Counted from the stretch's first letter, positions 1-7,204 are shown. The stretch is 8,047 bases of DNA from JAIVHA01 sp965367295 (GCA_965367295.1 CBDUHN010000068.1:1-8047); one strand, 5' to 3'. Made by a program: numbers and translations. The notes: generated from the sequence alone by a model not told the origin.

Positions 1-157
1 CCGCCGAGAAGCACAGGGCACCCGCGTAGCGGGCAAGCCGTCGGGCCACCTTTCTTTTGGTTCGTTTTCTTTGGCGGGGCAAAGAAAATGAACCCGCCCG
101 GCAAGGGCGGAAGGAAGGCCAAGGCCCGGGCACACCAACCAAAAGAACATCAGCCCA
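1..157. repeat. Hairpin-rich intergenic repeat downstream of ubiH
   Basis: No gene is supported here. The stretch is built from nested inverted repeats. There is a small stem CCCGC/GCGGG at 21-25/29-33. A near-perfect 15-bp stem pairs 59-73 with 80-94 (one mismatch pair, 6-nt loop). A 6-bp GC stem CCGCCC/GGGCGG lies at 94-99/105-110. Outer arms TCTTTTGGTT at 53-62 and its complement AACCAAAAGA at 137-146 enclose most of it. Positions 91-124 recur in inverted orientation at 8006-8039 with 29 of 34 bases identical, so this is a dispersed element and not a unique sequence. The short reading frames across it look like chance frames in repeat DNA. What family the repeat belongs to is not decidable from this window. 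Confidence 0.75.
80..110 (-). terminator. Terminator-like hairpin after ubiH
   Basis: Read on the minus strand, downstream of the ubiH stop, the stem CCGCCC-TTGCC-GGGCGG (110 down to 94) is followed by a T-rich run at 93-81 (GTTCATTTTCTTT). A GC stem plus a T-rich tail resembles an intrinsic terminator, although the T run is interrupted. The T-rich stretch is itself one arm of the larger 59-94 stem, so two structures compete. The same hairpin plus T-rich tail follows rpiA at the other end of the window in the same orientation relative to transcription, which supports a role at gene ends. Confidence 0.45.
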
Positions 158-1378
158 CTACAACGGCAACCCCCGCGCCAGCCGCGGCAGTTTCCCGGCC
201 CGCCCCATGGTCAACTTACCGAACAACCGCTTGGCCGGTGGCAGCAGGTCGAGCGCCACCATGCCCGCATCACGCAACACACCCAGTGGTGCCAGCGGGT
301 TCACGAACAGCCGCGCCAGGGTGTCGGTAAAGGCAATTACCCGCCTGTGATCAGTACCGCGCCAGTCGGCATAGCCCTGCAGCAAGGCACTGTCGCCCAC
401 GTCCAGTCCCGTTGCATGGGCATCCACCAGCAACTCCGCCAGCACCGCCACATCCCGCAGCCCGAGGTTAAAACCCTGGCCGGCAATGGGGTGCAGGGTA
501 TGTACGGCATTGCCGATCAGGGCGATACGCGGACGCACGGACTCTTGCGCGCGCACCAGTGACAGCGGATAGGCATGGCGCGAACCAACCCGTTCGAGAC
601 GCCCGAGCCGATGTCCGAAACGCGCCTGCAGCCGCGCCAGGAACTCCGTATCCGGCAGGTGCAGCACCTCATCCACCTGCCCGTCCTGCACCGTCCACAC
701 CAGCGAACAGCGCCCCTCACTCATGGGCAGCAGTGCCAGTGGACCGGTATCGGTGAAGCGCTCGTAGGCCACGTTCCGGTGCGGCAACTGGGTACTGATG
801 TTGGCAATAATGGCGGTCTGGCCGTAGGCCCAGCGGGTGGTGGGAATCTGCAGGGTCTCGCGCACCTGCGACTGGGTGCCATCGGCCGCCACCATCAACT
901 GGCCACGAATCACCTGGGTCCCCTGTTCGAGCCCAAGGGTGACACTGACACCCTGTTCATCCACGGCGAAATGACGCAACTGTGACGGACAAAACAGATC
1001 CACCGAGTCCAGCGCCTCCACCCGCGGACCCAGCACCGCGCCCAGCGCCCTCGCCGGCGCCACATAACCCAGCGCCTCCACTCCTTCTTCCTCGCGCTGC
1101 AGGCGGGTGAAACCGAAGCGACCGCGATCAGAGGTATGAATGGTATGAATGGGCGTGACGCCGTGGCGGAGATCGTCCCACAGGCCCATCGCATCAAAAA
1201 TACGCCTGGTACCCTGCGACAGCGCAATGGTGCGCTCATCATAGCTGGGTTGCTGGCCGGACTTCAGTGGCACCGCCTCCACCACTGCCACGCGCATACC
1301 ACGCACGCCCAGGGCACAGGCCAGACTGGCTCCCACCAGGCCACCACCAACAATCAGGACATCGTATACCTGGCTCAT
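158..1378 (-). CDS. ubiH: 2-octaprenyl-6-methoxyphenol hydroxylase UbiH
   Basis: A 406-residue FAD-dependent aromatic hydroxylase of the UbiH/UbiI/UbiF family, which hydroxylates the ubiquinone precursor ring; UbiH is assigned to ring position C4 in Escherichia coli. Seen in the protein: an N-terminal Rossmann dinucleotide motif GGGLVG at residues 11-16 with E34 ending the second strand, YDERTIAL at 46-53, the FAD/NAD(P)H motif ADGTQSQVR at 165-173, and the C-terminal FAD motif starting GNAVHTLHPIAGQG at 289. UbiH proteins carry GNA at that place where UbiI and UbiF usually have GDA, which is why UbiH is preferred. The start at 1378 (MSQVYDVLIVGGG) is chosen because it places the Rossmann motif at the normal distance. 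A longer frame to 1420 would translate repeat DNA. The Shine-Dalgarno is weak (AGG about ten bases upstream, at the edge of the repeat). The gene lies downstream of pepP on the same strand, as in many gammaproteobacteria, and is probably read from the ygfB-pepP transcript. Confidence 0.93.
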   Translation of the reverse strand: MSQVYDVLIVGGGLVGASLACALGVRGMRVAVVEAVPLKSGQQPSYDERTIALSQGTRRIFDAMGLWDDLRHGVTPIHTIHTSDRGRFGFTRLQREEEGVEALGYVAPARALGAVLGPRVEALDSVDLFCPSQLRHFAVDEQGVSVTLGLEQGTQVIRGQLMVAADGTQSQVRETLQIPTTRWAYGQTAIIANISTQLPHRNVAYERFTDTGPLALLPMSEGRCSLVWTVQDGQVDEVLHLPDTEFLARLQARFGHRLGRLERVGSRHAYPLSLVRAQESVRPRIALIGNAVHTLHPIAGQGFNLGLRDVAVLAELLVDAHATGLDVGDSALLQGYADWRGTDHRRVIAFTDTLARLFVNPLAPLGVLRDAGMVALDLLPPAKRLFGKLTMGRAGKLPRLARGLPL

Positions 1379-1390
1379 GTCATAACAACC

Positions 1391-1455
1391 TGTAGGCCCG
1401 AATTCATTCGGGCAGAGCATGGCGCAGAAATCGTCCGAATGAATTCGGACCTACA
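1391..1455. repeat. REPIN-like paired palindromic repeat (copy 1)
   Basis: Two 23-base units lie in inverted orientation at 1391-1413 and 1433-1455, separated by 19 bases; they match at 21 of 23 positions. Each unit starts with a GTAG foot followed by its own palindrome, of the form GTCCGAAT-TC-ATTCGGAC, which is perfect in the right unit. A GTAG or GTRG foot next to a palindrome, arranged as an inverted pair, is the known design of REP doublets mobilised by RAYT (TnpA-REP) transposases. Family membership here is inferred from this design; no transposase is in the window. The element sits between the pepP stop and the ubiH start and could fold as two small hairpins or one long one. Confidence 0.85.
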
Positions 1456-1482
1456 AAATCCAGGACAAAACATACGAATGCA

Positions 1483-2790
1483 TCACCCCGCCATCAAGGC
1501 CTCAATCTCTTCCACGGATTTGGGCACATGCTTGCTCAGCACGTCATACCCATCCCTGGTCACCAGCACGTCATCCTCGATGCGGATGCCAATGCCCCAC
1601 CACTTCCTGGCCACCCCCTTGCTGCCGATGGGTATATACAGGCCCGGCTCCACGGTCATGACCATGCCCGGCTCCAGCACCCGCCACTCCTCACCAACCT
1701 TGTAGTCACCCACGTCATGCACATCCATGCCCAGCCAGTGGCCGGTACGATGCATGTAGAATTTCCGGTAAGCACCATCCTTGATGAGCTGGGCCGGACG
1801 CCCCTTGAGCAAACCGAGCTTGACCAGCCCCCTGGTCAGCACCTTCACCGCGGCATCATGGGGCGCATTCCAGTGATTACCCGGGTAGACCTCCTCGATG
1901 GCGGCCAGCTGGGCGTCCAGCACCAGGTTATAGAGCTGCTGCTGCGGTTCCGTGAACCGTCCGTTGACCGGGAAGGTGCGGGTGATGTCCGAGGCGTAGT
2001 ACTGGTGTTCCGCGCCGGCATCGATCAACAGCAGGTCACCGTCCCGCAGCACGGCATTGTTTTCGGTGTAATGCAGGATACAGCCATTGTCACCACCGCC
2101 AACGATACTGGAATAGGCCGGCTCGCAGCCGTGGCGACGAAATTCGTGCAGAAACTCCGCCTCGATGGCGTATTCCATCATGCCGGGTTTGCAGGTGCGC
2201 ATGGCACGCTTGTGTGCCTCGGCGGCAATATTGGCCGCCTCACGCATCACCTTGATCTCGGCGCGACTCTTATACAGCCGCATGTCATGTACCAGGTGAT
2301 CCAGGGCAACGAATTCGTCCGGGGTGTGTACGCCGCTGCGTGCCCGGCTACGGATCTCCTTCACCCAGTTGATCACCCGGGTATCGAACTCCGGTGCTGC
2401 GCCCATGGTATAGAACACCCGCTCACGGCTTTCCAGCAAACCGGGAAGGATGTCGTCGATATCGGTAATGGGAAAGGCGTCGTCAGCGCCAAACTGTTCC
2501 ACGGCGCCCTCGGTACCGGCGCGGCGGCCGTTCCAGGTCTCCATCAGCGGGTCGCGCTCGCGACAGAACAGGATGAACTCGCCATGGGCACGACCCGGCA
2601 CGAATACCGCCACTGCCTCGGGCTCGGCAAAGCCGGTCAGGTAGTAGAAGTCACTGTCACAGCGGTAGGGATGCTCCACATCCCGGTTGCGCAGCCGCTC
2701 CGGCGCCGTGGGCAGGATGGCGATGGCATCATTGCCCATCATGCGCATGAGCTGTTTGCGACGGCGGGCAAATTCACTGGCGGCAATCAT
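1483..2790 (-). CDS. pepP: Xaa-Pro aminopeptidase PepP
   Basis: A 435-residue cytosolic metalloaminopeptidase that releases the N-terminal residue from peptides with proline in the second position; the E. coli enzyme has 441 residues. The N-terminal part (about 1-170) matches the aminopeptidase P N domain, with YRCDSDFYYLTGF at 42-54. The C-terminal part is the creatinase-like 'pita-bread' domain. All five expected metal ligands of the dinuclear manganese site are visible: D257 and D268 (LIDAGAEHQYYASDITR), H351 (GHWLGMDVHDVG), E381 (MTVEPGLY) and E405 (GIRIEDD). R403 and H240 (ILHYTENN) are also conserved. The start at 2790 is chosen because it has an AGGGA Shine-Dalgarno six bases upstream and begins like known homologues (MIAASEFARRRKQL); a frame to 2838 is longer but lacks support. 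It follows ygfB by 67 bases on the same strand and precedes ubiH, so an operon is likely. Confidence 0.96.
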   Translation of the reverse strand: MIAASEFARRRKQLMRMMGNDAIAILPTAPERLRNRDVEHPYRCDSDFYYLTGFAEPEAVAVFVPGRAHGEFILFCRERDPLMETWNGRRAGTEGAVEQFGADDAFPITDIDDILPGLLESRERVFYTMGAAPEFDTRVINWVKEIRSRARSGVHTPDEFVALDHLVHDMRLYKSRAEIKVMREAANIAAEAHKRAMRTCKPGMMEYAIEAEFLHEFRRHGCEPAYSSIVGGGDNGCILHYTENNAVLRDGDLLLIDAGAEHQYYASDITRTFPVNGRFTEPQQQLYNLVLDAQLAAIEEVYPGNHWNAPHDAAVKVLTRGLVKLGLLKGRPAQLIKDGAYRKFYMHRTGHWLGMDVHDVGDYKVGEEWRVLEPGMVMTVEPGLYIPIGSKGVARKWWGIGIRIEDDVLVTRDGYDVLSKHVPKSVEEIEALMAG

Positions 2791-2857
2791 GTGGTTCCCT
2801 CGGGTACAGTATGGAAAAAATCGGGCACAGCATAGCAAACCATCCAGCGCAGCGAAC

Positions 2858-3409
2858 TTATTGCAGCCGTGGCGCAGCCGGCAGCGGCTGCAGCTCCTCG
2901 TGCAGCATCAACACCCCCATGCGCAGGTATTCCTGCAGTTCCATGTAGGCCTGCTCGTCTTCCTCTGTGGCGCCCTCGAAATCAAAGGCCACCCGGGCGA
3001 TGTCCATCATGTCCCGCAGGAAATCCTCGCCGTCATCTGACAAGGTCCGCTCCTTGTCCAGCCCTCCCAGCCCCAGGCCGGTACTGAAACCTTCGCACCA
3101 GCGCCCAAGCGATTCGGCGCGCTCCTGCAATGGCAGCTCGTCACCGGGCAGCAGCGGGGTAAATTCCAGTTCCGGGCTATTGAGTTGTGCACGCAGTTCC
3201 TGAAACAGCTTACCCACCGCCAGCGCGGCTTCCTTCACGGCCGCGCTTTCCCAGTCCACGTCACCGAACAACTGCGGCAGCCAGGCGGCCGGGTCCAGAC
3301 CACCGGCTGCACAGAGCACACCACAGACAAAGCCATGACATTCCGCCGCATCGGTGGCGGTACCGGCCCGTTGCAGCCGGTCATCCAGGGTTTCGAAATC
3401 GTCGCTCAC
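2858..3409 (-). CDS. ygfB: YgfB family protein (UPF0149)
   Basis: A 183-residue protein of the UPF0149/YgfB family. The family signature is visible near the N terminus as AECHGFVCGVLCAAGG at residues 22-37, followed by an acidic, helix-rich body (for example TLSDDGEDFLRDMMDIARVAF). There is no signal peptide or membrane segment, so it is probably cytosolic. In Pseudomonas aeruginosa, YgfB has been described as a repressor-type regulator of an amidase gene linked to beta-lactam tolerance; whether that role applies here is unknown. The start codon is GTG at 3407-3409, with AAGGA eight bases upstream. It is the first gene of the leftward ygfB-pepP-ubiH group and is divergent from the zapB-like/zapA group, a layout conserved in gammaproteobacteria. 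The family assignment is firm, the function is not. Confidence 0.9.
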   Translation of the reverse strand: MSDDFETLDDRLQRAGTATDAAECHGFVCGVLCAAGGLDPAAWLPQLFGDVDWESAAVKEAALAVGKLFQELRAQLNSPELEFTPLLPGDELPLQERAESLGRWCEGFSTGLGLGGLDKERTLSDDGEDFLRDMMDIARVAFDFEGATEEDEQAYMELQEYLRMGVLMLHEELQPLPAAPRLQ

Positions 3410-3449
3410 GCCGTCTGTCCTTAGTATCTGTCCTCACCGTATTCGCGGC

Positions 3450-3458
3450 ATTATCGCA
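3450..3458 (-). promoter_or_regulatory. Extended -10 promoter candidate for ygfB-pepP-ubiH
   Basis: On the minus strand, 3458 down to 3450 reads TGCGATAAT: a TGn extension joined to a -10 hexamer matching TATAAT at 5 of 6 positions. The position 17 bases upstream is GC-rich and shows no -35 match, which is tolerated by extended -10 promoters. Predicted transcription start is near 3443, giving a leader of about 33 bases before the GTG of ygfB that contains its Shine-Dalgarno. Based on motif match only. Confidence 0.45.
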
Positions 3459-3479
3459 CATCGGCATTCGGGGCGGCCG

Positions 3480-3508
3480 TTGACCCGTAATTGCGCCGGC
3501 ACTATAGT
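3480..3508 (+). promoter_or_regulatory. Sigma70 promoter of the zapB-like/zapA operon
   Basis: TTGACC at 3480-3485 and TATAGT at 3503-3508 are separated by exactly 17 bases; each hexamer matches the sigma70 consensus at 5 of 6 positions. The -10 lies in a perfect 10-bp palindrome CACTATAGTG (3500-3509). Normal spacing puts the transcription start at about 3514-3516, that is, at the start codon of the zapB-like gene. Confidence 0.75.
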
Positions 3509-3515
3509 GGTCCAC

Positions 3516-3749
3516 ATGTCGAAAAAGACCGCACAATCCGTCACGGAACAGGAACTCAAAAAGCTGGAATACCGGCTCGACGAGCTCATTCAGACCATTA
3601 ACCGGCTGAAGGAAGAAAACCGTTCCCTGCGCACCCAACAGGACAATATGGCCTCCGAGCGGGCCGGCCTGATCGAGAAAAACGAGCTGGCACGCAGCCG
3701 CGTCGAGGCCATGATCAACCGCCTCAAGCTGATGGAACAAGGGGCATGA
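3516..3749 (+). CDS. ZapB-like coiled-coil protein (TIGR02449 type)
   Basis: A 77-residue, highly charged protein predicted to be one long alpha-helical coiled coil from about residue 10 to 72 (heptad-like stretches LKKLEYRLDELIQTINRLKEE and NELARSRVEAMINRLKLM). It resembles the small conserved family that sits between ygfB and zapA in Pseudomonas-like gammaproteobacteria (TIGR02449) and has the size and character of ZapB, a cell-division coiled-coil protein. Direct homology to E. coli ZapB is not shown by anything I can see. Its stop overlaps the zapA start (ATGA), so the two are translationally coupled and a joint role at the Z ring is a reasonable inference. The start is ATG 3516. An in-frame GTG at 3507 lies inside the -10 hexamer of the promoter and could not be in its transcript. 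No Shine-Dalgarno is seen before the ATG; the mRNA is predicted to be leaderless. Confidence 0.85.
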   Translation: MSKKTAQSVTEQELKKLEYRLDELIQTINRLKEENRSLRTQQDNMASERAGLIEKNELARSRVEAMINRLKLMEQGA

Positions 3750-4060
3750 GCAAAGAAATCAAACCGGTCACAGTGCAGATCCTCGACAAGGATTACCTGG
3801 TTTCCTGCCCCGAGGACGAGCGTGACGCCCTGACCGCCTCCGCCCAGTACCTCGATACCAAGATGCGCGAGATCCGCTCCTCCGGCAAGGTGGTGGGCGC
3901 TGACCGGATTGCGGTGATGGCCGCCCTCAATATCGCCCACGAACTGCTCGACAAACAGCACCAGAAGGACGATTACCAGCAGTCCATCAGCAGCCGCATC
4001 CGTGCCATCCAGAGCAAGATCGAGCTGGCACTGAATGCCGGTAATCAGCTGGAGCTGTAA
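3746..4060 (+). CDS. zapA: Cell division protein ZapA
   Basis: A 104-residue protein of the ZapA family (E. coli ZapA has 109), a cytosolic factor that binds FtsZ and promotes bundling and stability of Z-ring filaments. The N-terminal globular part (about 1-45) shows the family pattern VTVQILDKDYLVSCPEDE followed by LTASAQYLDTKMREIR. The second half is a long helix suited to the known coiled-coil dimer/tetramer, with VGADRIAVMAALNIAHELL at about 49-67 as the conserved core. The start ATG overlaps the preceding stop codon (ATGA at 3746-3749), and AAGGGG lies just upstream. zapA directly ahead of the 6S RNA gene is a hallmark gammaproteobacterial arrangement. Confidence 0.94.
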   Translation: MSKEIKPVTVQILDKDYLVSCPEDERDALTASAQYLDTKMREIRSSGKVVGADRIAVMAALNIAHELLDKQHQKDDYQQSISSRIRAIQSKIELALNAGNQLEL

Positions 4061-4083
4061 GCCAGCCACATCCGGGGTATACT
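4055..4083 (+). promoter_or_regulatory. Promoter of 6S RNA
   Basis: TATACT at 4078-4083 matches the -10 consensus at 5 of 6 positions, and the predicted start is an A at about 4090, just before the 6S RNA. Seventeen bases upstream is CTGTAA (4055-4060), a 3-of-6 match to the -35 consensus that overlaps the zapA stop codon. The -10 is good, the -35 is weak. Confidence 0.6.
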
Positions 4084-4089
4084 ATTCCC

Positions 4090-4294
4090 AAGTTCGATTC
4101 AGGCATCCCCTGCTGTGCTCGTTAGTGGGTCGTCACTCCCTTGAGCCTAAGTACGATCCCCGGGGACGAGATAGTTTGGTATCCGTGTGCAGGTCCGACC
4201 TGTTCGGAAAGCCTTACGATATCAACCTTGCCCCCACCTTGAACCACTGGTTCAAGGCCCACGACCGGCGACGGCACGAGTGGAGGATGCCTCC
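4090..4294 (+). ncRNA. ssrS: 6S RNA (SsrS)
   Basis: 6S RNA binds sigma70 RNA polymerase holoenzyme by mimicking an open promoter and represses transcription in stationary phase. Several conserved blocks match E. coli 6S RNA in order: ACTCCCTTGAGCC near 4135-4147, AGGTCCGACCTGTTCGGAAA followed by GCCTTA (about 4191-4216), and CACCTTGAACC with its perfect 9-bp stem partner GGTTCAAGG (4237-4245/4249-4257, 3-nt loop). The closing stem pairs GGCATCC at 4102-4108 with GGATGCC at 4285-4291, and CTCGT near 4118 can pair with ACGAG at 4276-4280. The region lies between zapA and fau, the standard location. The length of about 200 nt is slightly above the 184 nt of E. coli; exact ends are estimates (5' from the promoter, 3' from the closing stem). 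In E. coli, ssrS and fau are co-transcribed, and nothing here separates them except a weak hairpin at the junction. Confidence 0.93.
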
Positions 4295-4300
4295 TTATTT
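4282..4300 (+). terminator. Mini hairpin with U-rich tail at 6S RNA 3' end
   Basis: GGAGG (4282-4286), ATG loop, CCTCC (4290-4294), then TTATTT (4295-4300). A 5-bp GC stem with a U-rich tail looks like a very short intrinsic terminator or attenuator. It uses the same bases (4285-4291) that form the closing stem of 6S RNA with 4102-4108, so the two folds exclude each other. The stem is short and the U tract is interrupted, so strong termination is not expected. It would also hide the GGAGG sequence in a stem. Confidence 0.35.
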
Positions 4301-4314
4301 CCCCGATCAGCCCC

Positions 4315-4917
4315 ATGCCGACCCGAGCCGATGTCCGTAAACGCCTGCGCGCCGCGCGCCGGTCTCTCACCCCGCGGCAACGCGAAGCCTTTGCCCAGGC
4401 CCTGGCCCGGCAACTGGGCCGCCATCCGCTGTTCATGAACAGCCAGCGTATCGCCGCCTACCTGCCGGTCGATGGAGAAATGGACCCCATGCCACTGGTC
4501 TGGCGCGCATGGGAATTGGGCAAAACCATCTACCTTCCGGTACTGGTACCCTTCGGCCACAATCGCCTCTGGTTTGCCCCGTTTCATGAAGGCGACCCGC
4601 TGGTGTGCAACCGCTTCGGCATCGCCGAACCGGCACGCATCCACCACGAACGCGCCAATGCCATACAACTCGATCTGGTACTGGCCCCACTGGTGGGCTT
4701 CGACCCGACAGGCAATCGCCTCGGCATGGGTGGCGGCTTCTACGACCGCAGCTTCGCCTTTCTGAACCAGCGCCAGCACTGGAAAAAACCCCGCCTGATC
4801 GGCATGGCATACGAATGCCAGCGGGTACCCTCCCTGCCCCATGCACCCTGGGATGTGCCGCTGCACGCCATTGCCACGGAAGCACGGTTGCGTATCATCG
4901 GGGAAGCGAAATCATAG
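4315..4917 (+). CDS. fau: 5-formyltetrahydrofolate cyclo-ligase
   Basis: A 200-residue cytosolic enzyme (also called YgfA or MTHFS) that converts 5-formyl-tetrahydrofolate to 5,10-methenyl-tetrahydrofolate using ATP, returning the storage folate to one-carbon metabolism. Seen in the protein: a basic N-terminal helix (RKRLRAARRSLTPRQRE at 8-24) that contributes to ATP binding in the family, AAYLPVDGEMDPMPL at 47-61 with E55 in the substrate region, and the signature LAPLVGFDPTGNRLGMGGG at 123-141 continuing into FYDR at 142-145. The length is normal for the family. The ATG at 4315 is used because the protein begins like its homologues, but no Shine-Dalgarno lies at the right distance; the GGAGG at 4282 is about 28 bases away. 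It sits 20 bases after the 6S RNA, so expression probably depends on read-through of the 6S transcript. Confidence 0.94.
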   Translation: MPTRADVRKRLRAARRSLTPRQREAFAQALARQLGRHPLFMNSQRIAAYLPVDGEMDPMPLVWRAWELGKTIYLPVLVPFGHNRLWFAPFHEGDPLVCNRFGIAEPARIHHERANAIQLDLVLAPLVGFDPTGNRLGMGGGFYDRSFAFLNQRQHWKKPRLIGMAYECQRVPSLPHAPWDVPLHAIATEARLRIIGEAKS

Positions 4918-5054
4918 GCACGGATAGAACCCAGGGAACCTCTGATTAATTCATCTTTGCTTGAGACAGCCCGAAAGCTGAAGGCATTCGCATCTACAAC
5001 AAGATTAATGTTTTATCCATGTCCCATCTTTATTTCCATACTAGAGAATCCGCA

Positions 5055-5513
5055 ATGAACTACTGGCTCATGAAATCCGAACCCGACGTATTCGGCATCG
5101 ATCACCTGAAGGCCATGCCGAAAAAGACCGAGCACTGGGATGGCGTGCGCAATTACCAGGCGCGCAACATGATGCGCGACGAAATGAAAAAGGGTGACCC
5201 GGTGTTTTTCTATCATTCCAATTGCGATGAACCGGGCATCGTTGGCATCGCCGAGGTGGTCAGGGAGGGATATCCGGATCACACAGCGTTCAACCCGGAG
5301 ACCAAGTATTACGACCCCAAGAGTGATCCGGACAATCCGCGCTGGTATATGGTGGATGTAAAATACAAGCGCAAACTCAAGCGCACCATTACCCTCGCCG
5401 AACTAAAGGGATTGAAAGAACTGGAGGATTGTCCCTTGGTGCGCAAGGGCAACCGGCTGTCGATCATGCCGATCACCAGGCAACAGTGGGATTTCATCCT
5501 GTCCCTGGAATAA
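5055..5513 (+). CDS. EVE domain-containing protein
   Basis: A 152-residue single-domain protein of the EVE family (PUA-like fold, related to human thymocyte nuclear protein 1). Family motifs in order: NYWLMKSEPDVFGI at residues 2-15, HWDGVRNYQARNMMR at 27-41, KGDPVFFYHSNCDEPGIVG at 46-64 and YYDPKSDPDNPRWY at 85-98. EVE domains are thought to bind modified bases in DNA or RNA through an aromatic pocket; the natural ligand of the bacterial stand-alone forms is not established. The start ATG at 5055 is chosen because homologues begin MNYW; a frame from 5019 adds an unsupported 12-residue leader. The Shine-Dalgarno is weak (AGAGA). The gene follows fau by 137 bases and may have its own promoter, although none is convincing. 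Placement after zapA, 6S RNA and fau is a recurrent gammaproteobacterial context, as I recall it. Confidence 0.9.
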   Translation: MNYWLMKSEPDVFGIDHLKAMPKKTEHWDGVRNYQARNMMRDEMKKGDPVFFYHSNCDEPGIVGIAEVVREGYPDHTAFNPETKYYDPKSDPDNPRWYMVDVKYKRKLKRTITLAELKGLKELEDCPLVRKGNRLSIMPITRQQWDFILSLE

Positions 5514-5531
5514 AAAACCGCTACGTACCCT

Positions 5532-5602
5532 TGTGGGTCCAAATTCTTTCGGACGGTTTCCCCATGGTTTGGCGGGCTTGCCCGAATGAATTCGGACCCG
5601 CA
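5532..5602. repeat. REPIN-like paired palindromic repeat (copy 2)
   Basis: Inverted units at 5532-5554 and 5580-5602, separated by 25 bases. The left unit has a GTGG foot and a mismatched palindrome (GTCCAAATTCTTTCGGAC). The right unit, read on the minus strand, carries GTCCGAATTCATTCGGGC. The two units differ from each other at four positions, and both are clearly the same repeat as 1391-1455. The element fills the gap between the convergent EVE and ilvA stop codons, where no other terminator is visible, so it may end transcripts or protect mRNA 3' ends on both strands. Confidence 0.8.
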
Positions 5603-5632
5603 GAGGGCATTTTCAGGTCGGATACAGAGACG

Positions 5633-7153
<1,521 letters not shown>

Positions 7154-7204
7154 GGCAGCTAAAGTAGCAGGTCAGCCCCACCTTGCATAGGCATCCCGCC
7201 CCCC

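Noticed and set aside
57..350. Small plus-strand frames over the left repeat and the ubiH 3' end
   Set aside because: They run through hairpin repeat DNA and then antisense to ubiH; proline/arginine-rich composition and no family resemblance.
1528..2835. Long open frame on the plus strand (435 codons) opposite pepP
   Set aside because: It is the antisense shadow of a well-supported gene with all metal ligands intact; its translation shows no recognisable domain and has composition typical of a complementary frame.
602..4334. A 16-base identity (CCCGAGCCGATGTCCG) shared by the ubiH region near 603 and the start of fau near 4322
   Set aside because: The two lie in genes on opposite strands in unrelated coding contexts, and flanking similarity fades quickly. 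A match of this length is somewhat unlikely by chance, but there is no sign of an element.
4035..4340. Open frame of 101 codons across the 6S RNA gene
   Set aside because: The region matches 6S RNA in several conserved blocks and in secondary structure; the frame has no coding character.
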